NCBI GenBank assembly: GCA_900215285.1
Contig: OCMG01000004.1
Location: 744,001-808,000 of the forward strand
Direction: 5' to 3'
From: Ensifer adhaerens
GTDB lineage: Bacteria > Pseudomonadota > Alphaproteobacteria > Rhizobiales > Rhizobiaceae
Length of the DNA: 64,000 nucleotides
A program made the translations under genes and the position numbers. A model generated the notes under the pieces. It saw only the letters and a program-made list of their open reading frames with translations, was not told the origin of the DNA and made no database searches. Positions 25,764-33,660 of the stretch are shown in pieces. Position 1 is the stretch's first letter. The number at the start of each line of letters is the position of its first letter.

Positions 25764-26303
25764 CTACGCCTCGCCGCTGTTTTCGCGATCTACGCCACGC
25801 TCATGCAACTCGGCATCAATCGGGCAGTTCGTGCAACCCTCATAGCAACACAAGCGGCAGATACGGTAGGAATGCTCAAGATTTTCCAGGCGATGCCGTA
25901 AGACGCGTTCCGCGATGTCGCAGAGAACTTTCAGTTCGTCTCGGCTTAGGATGGATAATCCCTCTGCGATCACCTCGTCGCGCGAGGAAAGGACTTCGTC
26001 GCTCGCTACCTTGCCCGCCGCAGTGAGATAGAGGGACCGGGTGCGACCATCCGTGAAATGCTCACGGCGTTCGACCAATCCCTCAGCCGCTAACCGATCC
26101 ACCAAACGGACAGTCGCTGCATGGGAGAGCCCGACGCCGATGGAGAGCATGCGAATCGAGAGCCCAGGCATGTGCGCGATCAACGCCAGGGCCGATGCTG
26201 CGGGTCCAGCTTCCGGCGCCCGCGATGAACTAGCGCGAACAATGTCGTCGCTGATCATGAGTGCGAACGCCCCAAAGATATTTCGATCTCGAGGTTCATC
26301 CAT
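25764..26303 (-). CDS. MarR-family regulator with C-terminal cysteine cluster
   Basis: A 179-residue MarR-type winged-helix repressor (LSIRMLSIGVGLSHAATVRLVDRL near residue 60-85, wing REHFTDGRTRSLYLT). The C-terminus adds five closely spaced cysteines, C149-x2-C152-C153-x3-C157-x2-C160-P, then DAELHERG. This could bind a metal or iron-sulfur centre or form disulfides, making it a candidate redox sensor. A TATGCG-type palindrome lies ~14 bases upstream of ATG 26303, so autoregulation is expected. It is paralogous to the MarR at 29514. Confidence 0.88.
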   Translation of the reverse strand: MDEPRDRNIFGAFALMISDDIVRASSSRAPEAGPAASALALIAHMPGLSIRMLSIGVGLSHAATVRLVDRLAAEGLVERREHFTDGRTRSLYLTAAGKVASDEVLSSRDEVIAEGLSILSRDELKVLCDIAERVLRHRLENLEHSYRICRLCCYEGCTNCPIDAELHERGVDRENSGEA

Positions 26304-26311
26304 TGCGACAT

Positions 26312-26331
26312 CTATATGTGCGCGAAGCATA
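26312..26331 (-). promoter_or_regulatory. Operator and -10 of marR1
   Basis: Read on the minus strand: TATGCTTCGCGCACATATAG, aligning with the gap site TATGCGTGACGCACATATAA. The dyad is less perfect than elsewhere. The -10 (TATAGA) lies only ~12 bases before ATG 26303, so the transcript would have little or no leader. Confidence 0.5.
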
Positions 26332-26831
26332 GACAGCAAGCCATACCCGAGTGGTTCTGGTCGGCAAGCGTGCGGAGAAAAAGCCCGACTCACAAAGGCT
26401 TACGACGCCCCGCCGACGACACGGGAGATTGAAACTCCGCTATTTAGATCATCGCTGCGCACGGAATGCCGATACCTAGCGGCTATAGATCGGGGTCGCT
26501 TGCCGTGGTTTCGGCTGCCGTGAGGCCGAATCACATCTTTGCAGCGCCAGCTTCGCGTTGTGGCCCACAGTTATCGGCAGGGCCCGGAAGCTCGCTTTCT
26601 GCGTCTCACCTCAACCGACACACCCTGGTCAGCCACGACCGTGCTTTAGCCGAAGCCAGCCTGTCCTCTGCTCGCGGATGGATATCAAACCCCTGTCCAT
26701 CTCGAGGACGCGTGGGCCTTGAACACGTTTCATGCAGCCCCCGGGAGAACGGCTGCGTGTTTGGACGGCGCATGCTGGATCATCCGTGCCGACATTGCCA
26801 CATTGACCCCGAGCACCCACCCAGATAGATC

Positions 26832-26852
26832 TATGCGTGACGCACATATAAT
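26832..26852 (+). promoter_or_regulatory. Palindromic operator and -10 of gap
   Basis: TATGCGTGACGCACA (26832-26846) runs directly into a consensus TATAAT (26847-26852). The right dyad arm has one change from the perfect palindrome. The gap start codon is 101 bases downstream, leaving a ~95-base leader. The arrangement matches that upstream of the osmC fusion. Confidence 0.62.
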
Positions 26853-26952
26853 GTGTCGGCACGCACATCCCGCCAGAGCCGACTTCCTGCGCCATGCAGC
26901 ATTGAGCGAATGGCGGATGCTTTAGTCAGTAGGGCAAACCAAGGAGACAGGC

Positions 26953-27960
26953 ATGACGGTTAAGGTCGCAATCAACGGTTTCGGTCGGATCGGGCGACTA
27001 GCCTTACGGTCGATCGTCGAACTACGTCGAGAGGACGTCGAAGTGGTTGCGATCAACGACCTCGGGCCGGTCGCTACCTTGGCGCACCTCCTGAGGTACG
27101 ACTCGGTTCATGGTCCCTTTCGCGGATCGATCGACCTCGGCGAAGACTGGATCGACGTCGGGTCCGGTAAAATCAGGGTGTCGTCGGAACGCGATCCAGC
27201 AAACCTGCCCCATGATGAGCTTGGTGTTGACGTAGCGCTCGAATGCACGGGCTTCTTCACATCCAGGGAGAAGGCCGAGTCGCACATTCGTGCGGGAGCA
27301 AAACGCGTGCTCGTCTCCGCGCCGAGCGATGGGGCAGACAAGACGATCGTCTTCAAGGTCAATCACGACACGCTGACCGCTGACGATGTCGTCGTATCAA
27401 ATGGCTCATGCACGACCAATGTCCTCGCGCCTGTCGCGAAGGTACTGAACGACCTCTGCGGCATAGAGCGAGGCTATATGACCACGGTTCACGCTTATAC
27501 CGGTGACCAGCCGACGCAGGATACCGTCCATAAGGATCTCTACCGCGCCCGCGCAGCGGCACTCTCAATGATTCCGACTTCCACCGGGGCTGCGAACGCG
27601 ATTGGCCGCGTGCTGCCGGAACTAAAAGGTAAGCTTCATGGCTCGTCCATCCGCGTCCCAACGCCGAATGTGTCGGTCATAGATTTGGCTGTTTCGACGT
27701 TGCGTGAGGTTTCGATAAACGAGGTGAACGACGCCATCCGTCAGACTGCCGCCGGTGCAATGAGTGGGGTGCTCGCCTTCACGACAGAGCCCTTGGTGTC
27801 GGTCGATCTGAACCATCGGACCGAATCCTCAATCGTCGCACTTCCCCAGACAGATGTTGTCGATGGAAGGATGGTTCGCGTGCTTGCTTGGTACGACAAT
27901 GAATGGAGCTTTGCGACGCGTATGGCGGATACCGCGGTCGCAATGGCGAAGCTCATTTAG
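26953..27960 (+). CDS. gap: Glyceraldehyde-3-phosphate dehydrogenase lacking the second loop cysteine
   Basis: A 335-residue type I GAPDH oxidising glyceraldehyde 3-phosphate with NAD+ and phosphate. The NAD-binding INGFGRIGR is at residues ~7-15, the catalytic Cys153 is in NGSCTTNVLAP, and the substrate loop is STGAANAIGRV. The usual motif is ASCTTNC; here the position four residues after the catalytic Cys is Val and the preceding residue is Gly. That second Cys takes part in disulfide formation during oxidation in many GAPDHs, so this isoform may be more oxidant-tolerant. A strong AAGGAGA site precedes ATG 26953, and the promoter carries the TATGCG operator. Confidence 0.94.
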   Translation: MTVKVAINGFGRIGRLALRSIVELRREDVEVVAINDLGPVATLAHLLRYDSVHGPFRGSIDLGEDWIDVGSGKIRVSSERDPANLPHDELGVDVALECTGFFTSREKAESHIRAGAKRVLVSAPSDGADKTIVFKVNHDTLTADDVVVSNGSCTTNVLAPVAKVLNDLCGIERGYMTTVHAYTGDQPTQDTVHKDLYRARAAALSMIPTSTGAANAIGRVLPELKGKLHGSSIRVPTPNVSVIDLAVSTLREVSINEVNDAIRQTAAGAMSGVLAFTTEPLVSVDLNHRTESSIVALPQTDVVDGRMVRVLAWYDNEWSFATRMADTAVAMAKLI

Positions 27961-28025
27961 CCGATCGAGTGCCCGCAAAGTCGTCACTTGGCGAAAAGGT
28001 GGGTTTTCCAAAAAAGGAAGCATCG

Positions 28026-28326
28026 ATGAGCATGAATGGACCATTGGCGCGCAGCGAGAGCCCTGATCCAGTGGCCGCGATCGCACGTCGCCAAGATCGC
28101 TGAGTTGGACGAGGAGACGTTAGCTCGGTTCGAGGCCGGCGGTAGCGTGCTTGCAGCTTGGGAACTGACGCGGTTGCGTGACGCGCTCGAACGGGGCGGC
28201 GCCGTCTTCATCGATGAGGATCATCGCGCGGGATCGGGCGTGAGGCTTAAGTTCAACGCCAAGGACGTGCGTGCCATTAATCGGATGGAGGGCGAAGGCG
28301 GGCGGGTAGGCACCGACGATGTCTGA
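28026..28326 (+). pseudogene. XRE-like small DNA-binding protein, frameshifted near its start
   Basis: The frame from ATG 28036 gives 96 residues resembling small Cro/XRE-like regulators: RAARALIQWPRSHVAKIAELDEETLARFEAG, then LRDALERGGAVFIDED and a terminal RLKFNAKDVRAINR. The best ribosome-binding site (AAGGAAG, 28014-28020) instead fits ATG 28026 in another frame, encoding MSMNGPLA, a plausible authentic N-terminus, before running out of frame. A one-base indel near 28046-28050 would restore a normal protein. It may still be made from ATG 28036. It follows gap by ~65 bases. Confidence 0.55.
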
Positions 28327-28518
28327 AACCTCAGATTCTCGCGCCGGAGCTGGGGTATGCGGCGACAGACACTCATTCCTGCCGTGACCACGCCTATCAT
28401 GCACACAACCGATGCTCGACGCACTATCCTTCGAGACGGCAATGAGGGGGATGGGGCAACGCAGGCGTACGACCTGATAAGTCGATATTCACGGGGCTCA
28501 TGAACGGCCCAGGACCAT

Positions 28519-29487
28519 CTACCCTCTCCCGTGGCCTGATGGACCTTTCTTGAAAAGCCTTTCACGCGCTGCAAATCCGAAAACGATCGTCGTCGTCATC
28601 ACAAGGTAGGCAACTATGCCGCCCGGAGAGAGTGTAGGCACTGCGGCGAGGATCAAAGCGTCGTTGCCACCGGGTATGAGGCCGATACCTATTCCCATCA
28701 ACGCTCCGCCGACAATCGACCGCAGAATGCCGGCAGCCGTCAGCCGTTGAAAACGCAAACGTCCCTGACGCACGGATGCTGTGATTGCTCCCGTAACAGA
28801 GGCAATGACCGCAACGAGTGCGACCTCGCCTGTTGGCGTCATTCGAAGAGGAAGGCCGCGTTGGATCAGGTCAGCGAACGTCCATGCCGGTGACAGGGCG
28901 TAGAGAAGTCCACCAGTGATACCGAGGCCGATCATTGAGGCGCCAAACGCCCAACTCGGTCTTCTTCGCGATACGCCCTTCGTCGATACGAACATCACCG
29001 CTAGCGCTAGTACAACCGCAAGGGCGAGAACCGTAGCGGCCCCAGAGATGCTTGGGCTCGCGATAACACTTGTCCATGTCACGAGAGAGCCGGGCCGACC
29101 ATGATCGGCAATCAAGATCCCGACTGCTAGTCCCACAGGAAGAGCCAGCAGTCGCATTTCGCCATCGCCTAACCGTGCCAACGATCCAAGCAGACAGGTG
29201 TCATTGATGAGCGCCCCAAAGCCGAAGGCGATGGCGCCGATTAGGAGAAAGGCGTTGACGTTCGTCGAGGGTGCCAGGGTCGCGTTCAGCGACCCAGACC
29301 AAGCAAGCGGAATAGCAACAAGGCCCGCCGCTGCAGACGCCGCAAGAAATCCGACGAACATTCTTGGTCGGCGTCGTTTCTGCAACTCGTGAGCAGCCAC
29401 GACCAGGCATGTCCCACCTCGGTTTGCGGAATACCCAAACCAGAATGCCAGCATGCATATGAGAAGGTCGAACGCGATGGATTCCAA
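28519..29487 (-). CDS. YeeE/YedE-family sulfur-compound transporter
   Basis: A 322-residue integral membrane protein with about nine hydrophobic helices. Two Cys-containing motifs typical of YeeE/YedE lie in pore-lining positions: RGGTCLVVA near residue 27 and NDTCLLGSLARL near residue 97. Characterised YeeE proteins import thiosulfate through such cysteines. It could supply reduced sulfur for cysteine and thiol synthesis or handle another sulfur species. It starts 27 bases after the marR2 stop on the same strand, implying a marR2-yeeE operon under the TATGCG operator. Confidence 0.85.
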   Translation of the reverse strand: MESIAFDLLICMLAFWFGYSANRGGTCLVVAAHELQKRRRPRMFVGFLAASAAAGLVAIPLAWSGSLNATLAPSTNVNAFLLIGAIAFGFGALINDTCLLGSLARLGDGEMRLLALPVGLAVGILIADHGRPGSLVTWTSVIASPSISGAATVLALAVVLALAVMFVSTKGVSRRRPSWAFGASMIGLGITGGLLYALSPAWTFADLIQRGLPLRMTPTGEVALVAVIASVTGAITASVRQGRLRFQRLTAAGILRSIVGGALMGIGIGLIPGGNDALILAAVPTLSPGGIVAYLVMTTTIVFGFAARERLFKKGPSGHGRG

Positions 29488-29513
29488 AGTATCAAGCCTG
29501 ATTTAATTTCTGG

Positions 29514-30044
29514 TCAGTCGTTCTTCGAAGGACGCCGGGGTGGCGAGCGGGCTGGCGTTGCGCTTTCAGTAGGTCGTCGCCTCGGGTCGCCGCCCAGATG
29601 CCGGAGGCTTGCGAGCTCACTTTTGTTCAAGCCGCTTTCGAGAAGAAGCCGCTCGGACAACGTGCCTAGGTCGTTCAGGTCGATGGGCGATAGGGGCGAG
29701 ACCCACGCCGCGATCACCTGCTCGTGCGCTCTGAGCAAGGCTTTAGTCATCTGCTCACCGGAATTGGTGAGGTGGATGAAACGCGCCCGTTTGTCGACGG
29801 TGTGTCGCCGCCGTTCGACCAGATGACCGGTTTCAAGCCTGTCGATCAATCGCACCGTCCCAGCATGGGAAAGACGAAGCCGGCTAGCTAGGACGCTGAT
29901 AGGGACCCCAGGCTCAACACTAAGAAAGATCATCAGCGCAGCCGCTGGTCCGCTCGGCGAAAGCGAGGCTGAGGCACTCGCGATGCTGTCAGCCACCGCG
30001 AGCGCAAGTGCACCAAAATGATACTTGGCTGCCTCCGGCTCCAT
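29514..30044 (-). CDS. MarR-family regulator 2
   Basis: A 176-residue winged-helix repressor paralogous to the MarR at 25764, with matching recognition region (LASRLRLSHAGTVRLIDRLE) and wing (RRHTVDKRARFIHLT). It lacks the cysteine cluster and instead ends in a basic, Pro- and Arg-rich tail. ATG 30044 lies only 12 bases from the TATGCGTGACGCATA palindrome (30057-30071). The near-identical promoter geometry of both marR genes suggests they bind the same operator and cross-regulate. Confidence 0.9.
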   Translation of the reverse strand: MEPEAAKYHFGALALAVADSIASASASLSPSGPAAALMIFLSVEPGVPISVLASRLRLSHAGTVRLIDRLETGHLVERRRHTVDKRARFIHLTNSGEQMTKALLRAHEQVIAAWVSPLSPIDLNDLGTLSERLLLESGLNKSELASLRHLGGDPRRRPTESATPARSPPRRPSKND

Positions 30045-30052
30045 CCATCAAC

Positions 30053-30071
30053 GATATATGCGTGACGCATA
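30053..30071 (-). promoter_or_regulatory. Operator and -10 of marR2-yeeE
   Basis: TATGCGTGACGCATA at 30057-30071. On the minus strand it continues into TATATC, a likely -10, about 10 bases before ATG 30044, so the mRNA would be leaderless or nearly so. A looser copy (TATGACTCCCGCATA) lies at 30093-30107, 36 bases away, on the LysR2 side. Confidence 0.6.
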
Positions 30072-30255
30072 GACATCAAGTGGCTGGAGATGTATGACTC
30101 CCGCATACATTTCTGGGATTCGGAGATGGTCATGCTCATCGAAGGACTCGGCTCGGATTCCTCGTCTGAGATCGAAAGAGATGCGCCGTCCGCTGGCGGA
30201 TCAGAATTTCGCGCGCTGCTCGTGCGCTCAAATGGCGGCAGTCACGGAGGTCGTC

Positions 30256-31158
30256 ATGCCCGATCTGACGCTTGATCTGCGATACCTGAAATACGCGATC
30301 CAGGTCGCCGAGGCAGGTAGCTTTCGCCGGGCGGCCGACCGCATTGCGATCTCCCAATCTACCGTCAGCCGTCGCGTGCAGATGCTAGAGCGTCAGCTTG
30401 GCGTTTCGCTGTTCGAGCGCACAAGAACAGGTGCCGCGCTAACGCCCGAAGGAGCACGCTTTCTTCAGCACGCGGCGGCAGGAGCGCGATACCTTCGCGA
30501 GGCTGCGACAGAGATCCGGTCTACCCGAAACCTCAAGACCGGGCTTATCAGATTTGGGATGCTCGAAGCGTTTCCGGCGGGCCCAATCATCGACCTTCTC
30601 GCGGACTTTCGACATCAATATCCGACTATCGAGGTGAAGCTCGAGGAAGGCACGTCAGAAGAGAACACATCGCGGGTGCGGCGTGGATTACTGGACGCCG
30701 CAATTTGCCTTCGCACGAACAGCAGCCGCCAGTTTCAAATTCGGCGCTTCTGCGATCCCACTTTGTTTGTGGCATTGTCAAAGCGTCACCCGTTGGCGTT
30801 GCAAATGCAATTGGGTTGGGAGGACATCTGCGACGAGGTCTTTCTTGTTCGTTCCGACGGTGCCGGACGTGAACTCTCCGACTTGCTCAAGCGCATGGTA
30901 GGAGCCGTGGAAGGAGAGGTTCAACTATCCATTCAACAGGTCAGCCGGGAGACACTCCTCACCATGGTCGAACAGGGCTTCGGTTTAACCATCACGACGT
31001 TGGTTAGCCGCACTGATATCGCGCTGGTTCCGCTTTCATCGACCCGAGCGCCCACGGCTGCTACGATTTCATGTTGCGACAACGACAATCCCGCCCTGCC
31101 ACTGCTGCTGAAATGTCTCGACACCCTCTCAGGGCGGAAGGGGAGAAGTGTGGGCTAA
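30256..31158 (+). CDS. LysR-type transcriptional regulator 2
   Basis: A 300-residue LysR protein with N-terminal winged helix (LRYLKYAIQVAEAGSFRRAADRIAISQSTVSRRVQMLERQLG) and effector-binding domain. ATG 30256 follows a GGAGG site; upstream in-frame starts give a non-conserved extension. It is divergent from marR2. Its last bases overlap the 3' end of the convergent DUF2274 gene (31155), marking the exact border between cargo and conjugation genes. Effector unknown. Confidence 0.88.
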   Translation: MPDLTLDLRYLKYAIQVAEAGSFRRAADRIAISQSTVSRRVQMLERQLGVSLFERTRTGAALTPEGARFLQHAAAGARYLREAATEIRSTRNLKTGLIRFGMLEAFPAGPIIDLLADFRHQYPTIEVKLEEGTSEENTSRVRRGLLDAAICLRTNSSRQFQIRRFCDPTLFVALSKRHPLALQMQLGWEDICDEVFLVRSDGAGRELSDLLKRMVGAVEGEVQLSIQQVSRETLLTMVEQGFGLTITTLVSRTDIALVPLSSTRAPTAATISCCDNDNPALPLLLKCLDTLSGRKGRSVG

Positions 31159-31394
31159 TCGTCGGTTTCTTGCGTCGTAGCTCGCCTAGCTTTTGCAAAA
31201 CCGCGATCGGTTGCGATGAACCTCTCCAGCATCGGCACGATCAATCGTATAGGGTCAGCAATCACCTCGCCCTGTTCCCGGCCTAGCGCTTCGGCATATG
31301 CCCGCAAATCCCGGTGGAGAGCTGCGGGCATTTCTACCGTGACCTTGATCGGCTTGTCGTCGACGATCGGACCCAACTTGAGCTTTGCCATCAT
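31155..31394 (-). CDS. DUF2274 protein, end of trb operon
   Basis: A 79-residue protein with a ribbon-helix-helix-like pattern (IKVTVEMPAALHRDLRAYAEALGRE) and charged C-terminus, matching DUF2274 proteins that routinely follow trbI in Rhizobiales ICEs. It may be a small DNA-binding regulator of transfer. Its start overlaps the trbI stop, so it is translated with the trb operon. Confidence 0.78.
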   Translation of the reverse strand: MMAKLKLGPIVDDKPIKVTVEMPAALHRDLRAYAEALGREQGEVIADPIRLIVPMLERFIATDRGFAKARRATTQETDD

Positions 31395-32614
31395 GATCCT
31401 CCGTAGGGTTCGAGCACCAGATCCCGTGTAACGATCACACGAACAGGGAAGCCAGGGCGGATCGTCAGCGTCGGCGCAATGTTGAGCTGTCGCCGCACAA
31501 TCTGCTGTCCTGCATCATTGATGGTGTCCTGGCCGCCATTGCGGATCGCCTGGATGAGGCGATCATCATTGTCCACGGCGAGTTCGGCGCCGACGCTGAG
31601 CAGTGTGGAAAGTCCGGCCGCCTTGGCGAGATCCCACCAGTGGTAATCGACGCCATCCTGCAGGCCGGCGTAACCTTCGGCGTCGGCACCTGGCTGGCGC
31701 TCGAGCACGATCGACCGGCCGTTCGGAAAGATCAGCCGGTTCCAGACCAGCAGCACGCGGCTTTGCCCGAACTGCACGTTGTTGTCGTATTGACCGACGA
31801 CACGTGTGCCCTGTGGCACGAGCAGGATGCGGCCTGTCGGACTGTCGTAGATGTTTTCCGTGACCTGGGCGGTGATCTGTCCCGGAAGGTCAGATCGGAT
31901 GCCGGTTATCAGCGCCGCCGAGATGACTGCGCCGGCCTGAAGGATGTTCGGCGACGCTGGAGCAACGACGCGATCGGGGGACACCGTCCGTCGATCGGCC
32001 GCTGCGTTGAGGAAGGCGTTCTGTCGATCCTGCGCGGAGGGCGTGGCCGGCGGCGGTGTGAGGCCAAGGCTCGCCAAATCAGGCGCGGGCGGGAGTGCTG
32101 GGGCAGCTCCTGCCGCAGCGGGCGCACCCCGGCTCTCCGATCCGGAGAAAAGGCGGCTGGTCCGCGCGGTCTCGATCTCCTGAAGGCGGCGCTGCTCTTC
32201 CGGGCTGATGCCGGGATTGGGCGCGGCAATACCGGGCGTTGGCACGGGATGTCCGCGATCCTGGGTGCTGAGGATTGGCCGCCCGAGGTCACCGGGAAGA
32301 GGCGGACCGAGCTGGGGTACGCCGCTGTAATCTCGCGGCAGGCCGGCCAGGCCGTCAGCGGTCGAGCGATTCTCGGTCGAATAGAGTTCGTCGTTGGGCC
32401 GGCCGGCGTCGCGGGTCTGGAGCGCGTAAATCAACGCACCGCCGAGCCCGACGCTGGCGACAAGACCGAGGCCGGCGAGAACCTTCCGCGATAGTCGGGT
32501 GACGCGGGGCGGTTCGGCGCGTAGACGCATCGGCGCTGGCCCGACCGGCTCGCCGGTCAAGGGCTGCGCATCGTCGTCTGGCACTTCCTCATTCCGGGGG
32601 GTATTCTCGCTCAC
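31391..32614 (-). CDS. trbI: TrbI, conjugative pilus channel protein (VirB10-like)
   Basis: A 407-residue VirB10 homologue that spans inner and outer membranes and opens the type IV secretion channel. It has a cytoplasmic N-terminus, one transmembrane helix at ~45-65 (LAGLGLVASVGLGGALIYAL), a Pro-rich periplasmic spacer, and a C-terminal beta-barrel domain with GRSIVLERQPGADAEGYAGL. Start is GTG 32614, with GGGAGG upstream and a 4-base overlap with trbG; no ATG fits. Confidence 0.93.
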   Translation of the reverse strand: MSENTPRNEEVPDDDAQPLTGEPVGPAPMRLRAEPPRVTRLSRKVLAGLGLVASVGLGGALIYALQTRDAGRPNDELYSTENRSTADGLAGLPRDYSGVPQLGPPLPGDLGRPILSTQDRGHPVPTPGIAAPNPGISPEEQRRLQEIETARTSRLFSGSESRGAPAAAGAAPALPPAPDLASLGLTPPPATPSAQDRQNAFLNAAADRRTVSPDRVVAPASPNILQAGAVISAALITGIRSDLPGQITAQVTENIYDSPTGRILLVPQGTRVVGQYDNNVQFGQSRVLLVWNRLIFPNGRSIVLERQPGADAEGYAGLQDGVDYHWWDLAKAAGLSTLLSVGAELAVDNDDRLIQAIRNGGQDTINDAGQQIVRRQLNIAPTLTIRPGFPVRVIVTRDLVLEPYGGS

Positions 32615-33660
32615 GAGGTTGGCCTCCCGTCGGTACGGACGATCCTGACGCGCTTCTGCTCGCGACCAGAGCCGAAACGCAGTTCGGCGGCGGCGAACAG
32701 CCGATCGACGATCATGTGGTGACCGCGAACGCGGTAATTCACCAGCTCGGAGGTGTTGCCCTCGGGTCCGACGACGAAGAGCGGCGGCATCTCCCCCTGG
32801 CCGATGCCGCGCGGAAACTCGATGAAGACCTGGCGGCCATCGTCGAATGCGCGGAGCGGTCGCCAAGGGGCGCGATCACCCTCGATCGCATAGCGGAAGT
32901 TGACGTTGGCGAGATCGACACCGCTGGCCACCGGCTGGGCGGCCTGCGCCTCGGCGTTTTGGCGGCGCAGCGCGATGAGTTGGTCCTGCGGATACTGCCA
33001 CGAGACCGATGCCATATAAGTCCGCTCGGTCGAGCGCAGCTCCATGTGATAGGTGCGCATGTTGGTGTTGATGACGAGGTTGGTCATCAGATCGGCACGG
33101 GTGGGCTTCACGAGGATGTGGATCTGGCGCGTCGCACCCGATCCGCTCTCAGTGTCGCCGATGATCCAGCGGACCGTGTCCCCGGCCGCCACCGGACCGG
33201 CGCCGACGAGCTGCTCGCCGGGCTGAAGCGCGATGTCGGTGATCTGACCGACAGCGGTGTAGACCTGATAGAGCGCCCCTTGCGTCCAGGGATAGACCTG
33301 CATGGAGTTGATGAAGCCGTCGCGCACCGGCTGGACGCGGGCCGCCTCATTGGCCTGATTGACGCGCGCCGTCGGGTTGGCCGGCTCGGGCGCGCGTCGC
33401 GTCTCCGGCACACGCTGCAACTGGCCGGGTAGCGGCAACGGCCGCGGTAGCTCAACCACGGTGACGGGCGCAGGCGGATCGACCGTCTGCACGGCGGGAG
33501 CCGCGTTGTCGTAGGAGATCTCGGGCGGTGGGTTCGTGGTGGCGCAGCCGGCGAGCGCGGTTGTCGCCAGCAGGACGATTGGGATTGCGGCTCTGCGGAG
33601 AGCCGGGAATACAAGTGTGTGTGAAGCCGGATTTCCAGCTTTACGGAAAGACGGCTTCAT
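32611..33660 (-). CDS. trbG: TrbG, outer-membrane core protein (VirB9-like)
   Basis: A 349-residue lipoprotein (lipobox LAGC near residue 38) homologous to VirB9/TrbG. It has a Pro-rich N-terminal region, then the VirB9 beta domains (VYPWTQGALYQVY, VNFRYAIEGDRAPWRPLRAFDDGRQVFIEFP). With TrbI it forms the outer-membrane complex. It overlaps trbF by 4 bases. Confidence 0.93.
   Translation of the reverse strand: MKPSFRKAGNPASHTLVFPALRRAAIPIVLLATTALAGCATTNPPPEISYDNAAPAVQTVDPPAPVTVVELPRPLPLPGQLQRVPETRRAPEPANPTARVNQANEAARVQPVRDGFINSMQVYPWTQGALYQVYTAVGQITDIALQPGEQLVGAGPVAAGDTVRWIIGDTESGSGATRQIHILVKPTRADLMTNLVINTNMRTYHMELRSTERTYMASVSWQYPQDQLIALRRQNAEAQAAQPVASGVDLANVNFRYAIEGDRAPWRPLRAFDDGRQVFIEFPRGIGQGEMPPLFVVGPEGNTSELVNYRVRGHHMIVDRLFAAAELRFGSGREQKRVRIVRTDGRPTS

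Larger units (their letters stand above)
26304..26952. other. Intergenic region between marR1 and gap
   Basis: This 649-base gap holds the marR1 promoter at its left edge and the gap promoter at its right edge (26832-26852). The middle ~480 bases have several short open frames on both strands but no ribosome-binding sites, known motifs or repeats that I can support. Confidence 0.5.

Noticed and set aside
26460..26925. Several short plus-strand frames in the marR1-gap gap
   Set aside because: No ribosome-binding sites, low similarity to any motif; I considered transposase or pseudogene remnants but found no supporting signature.
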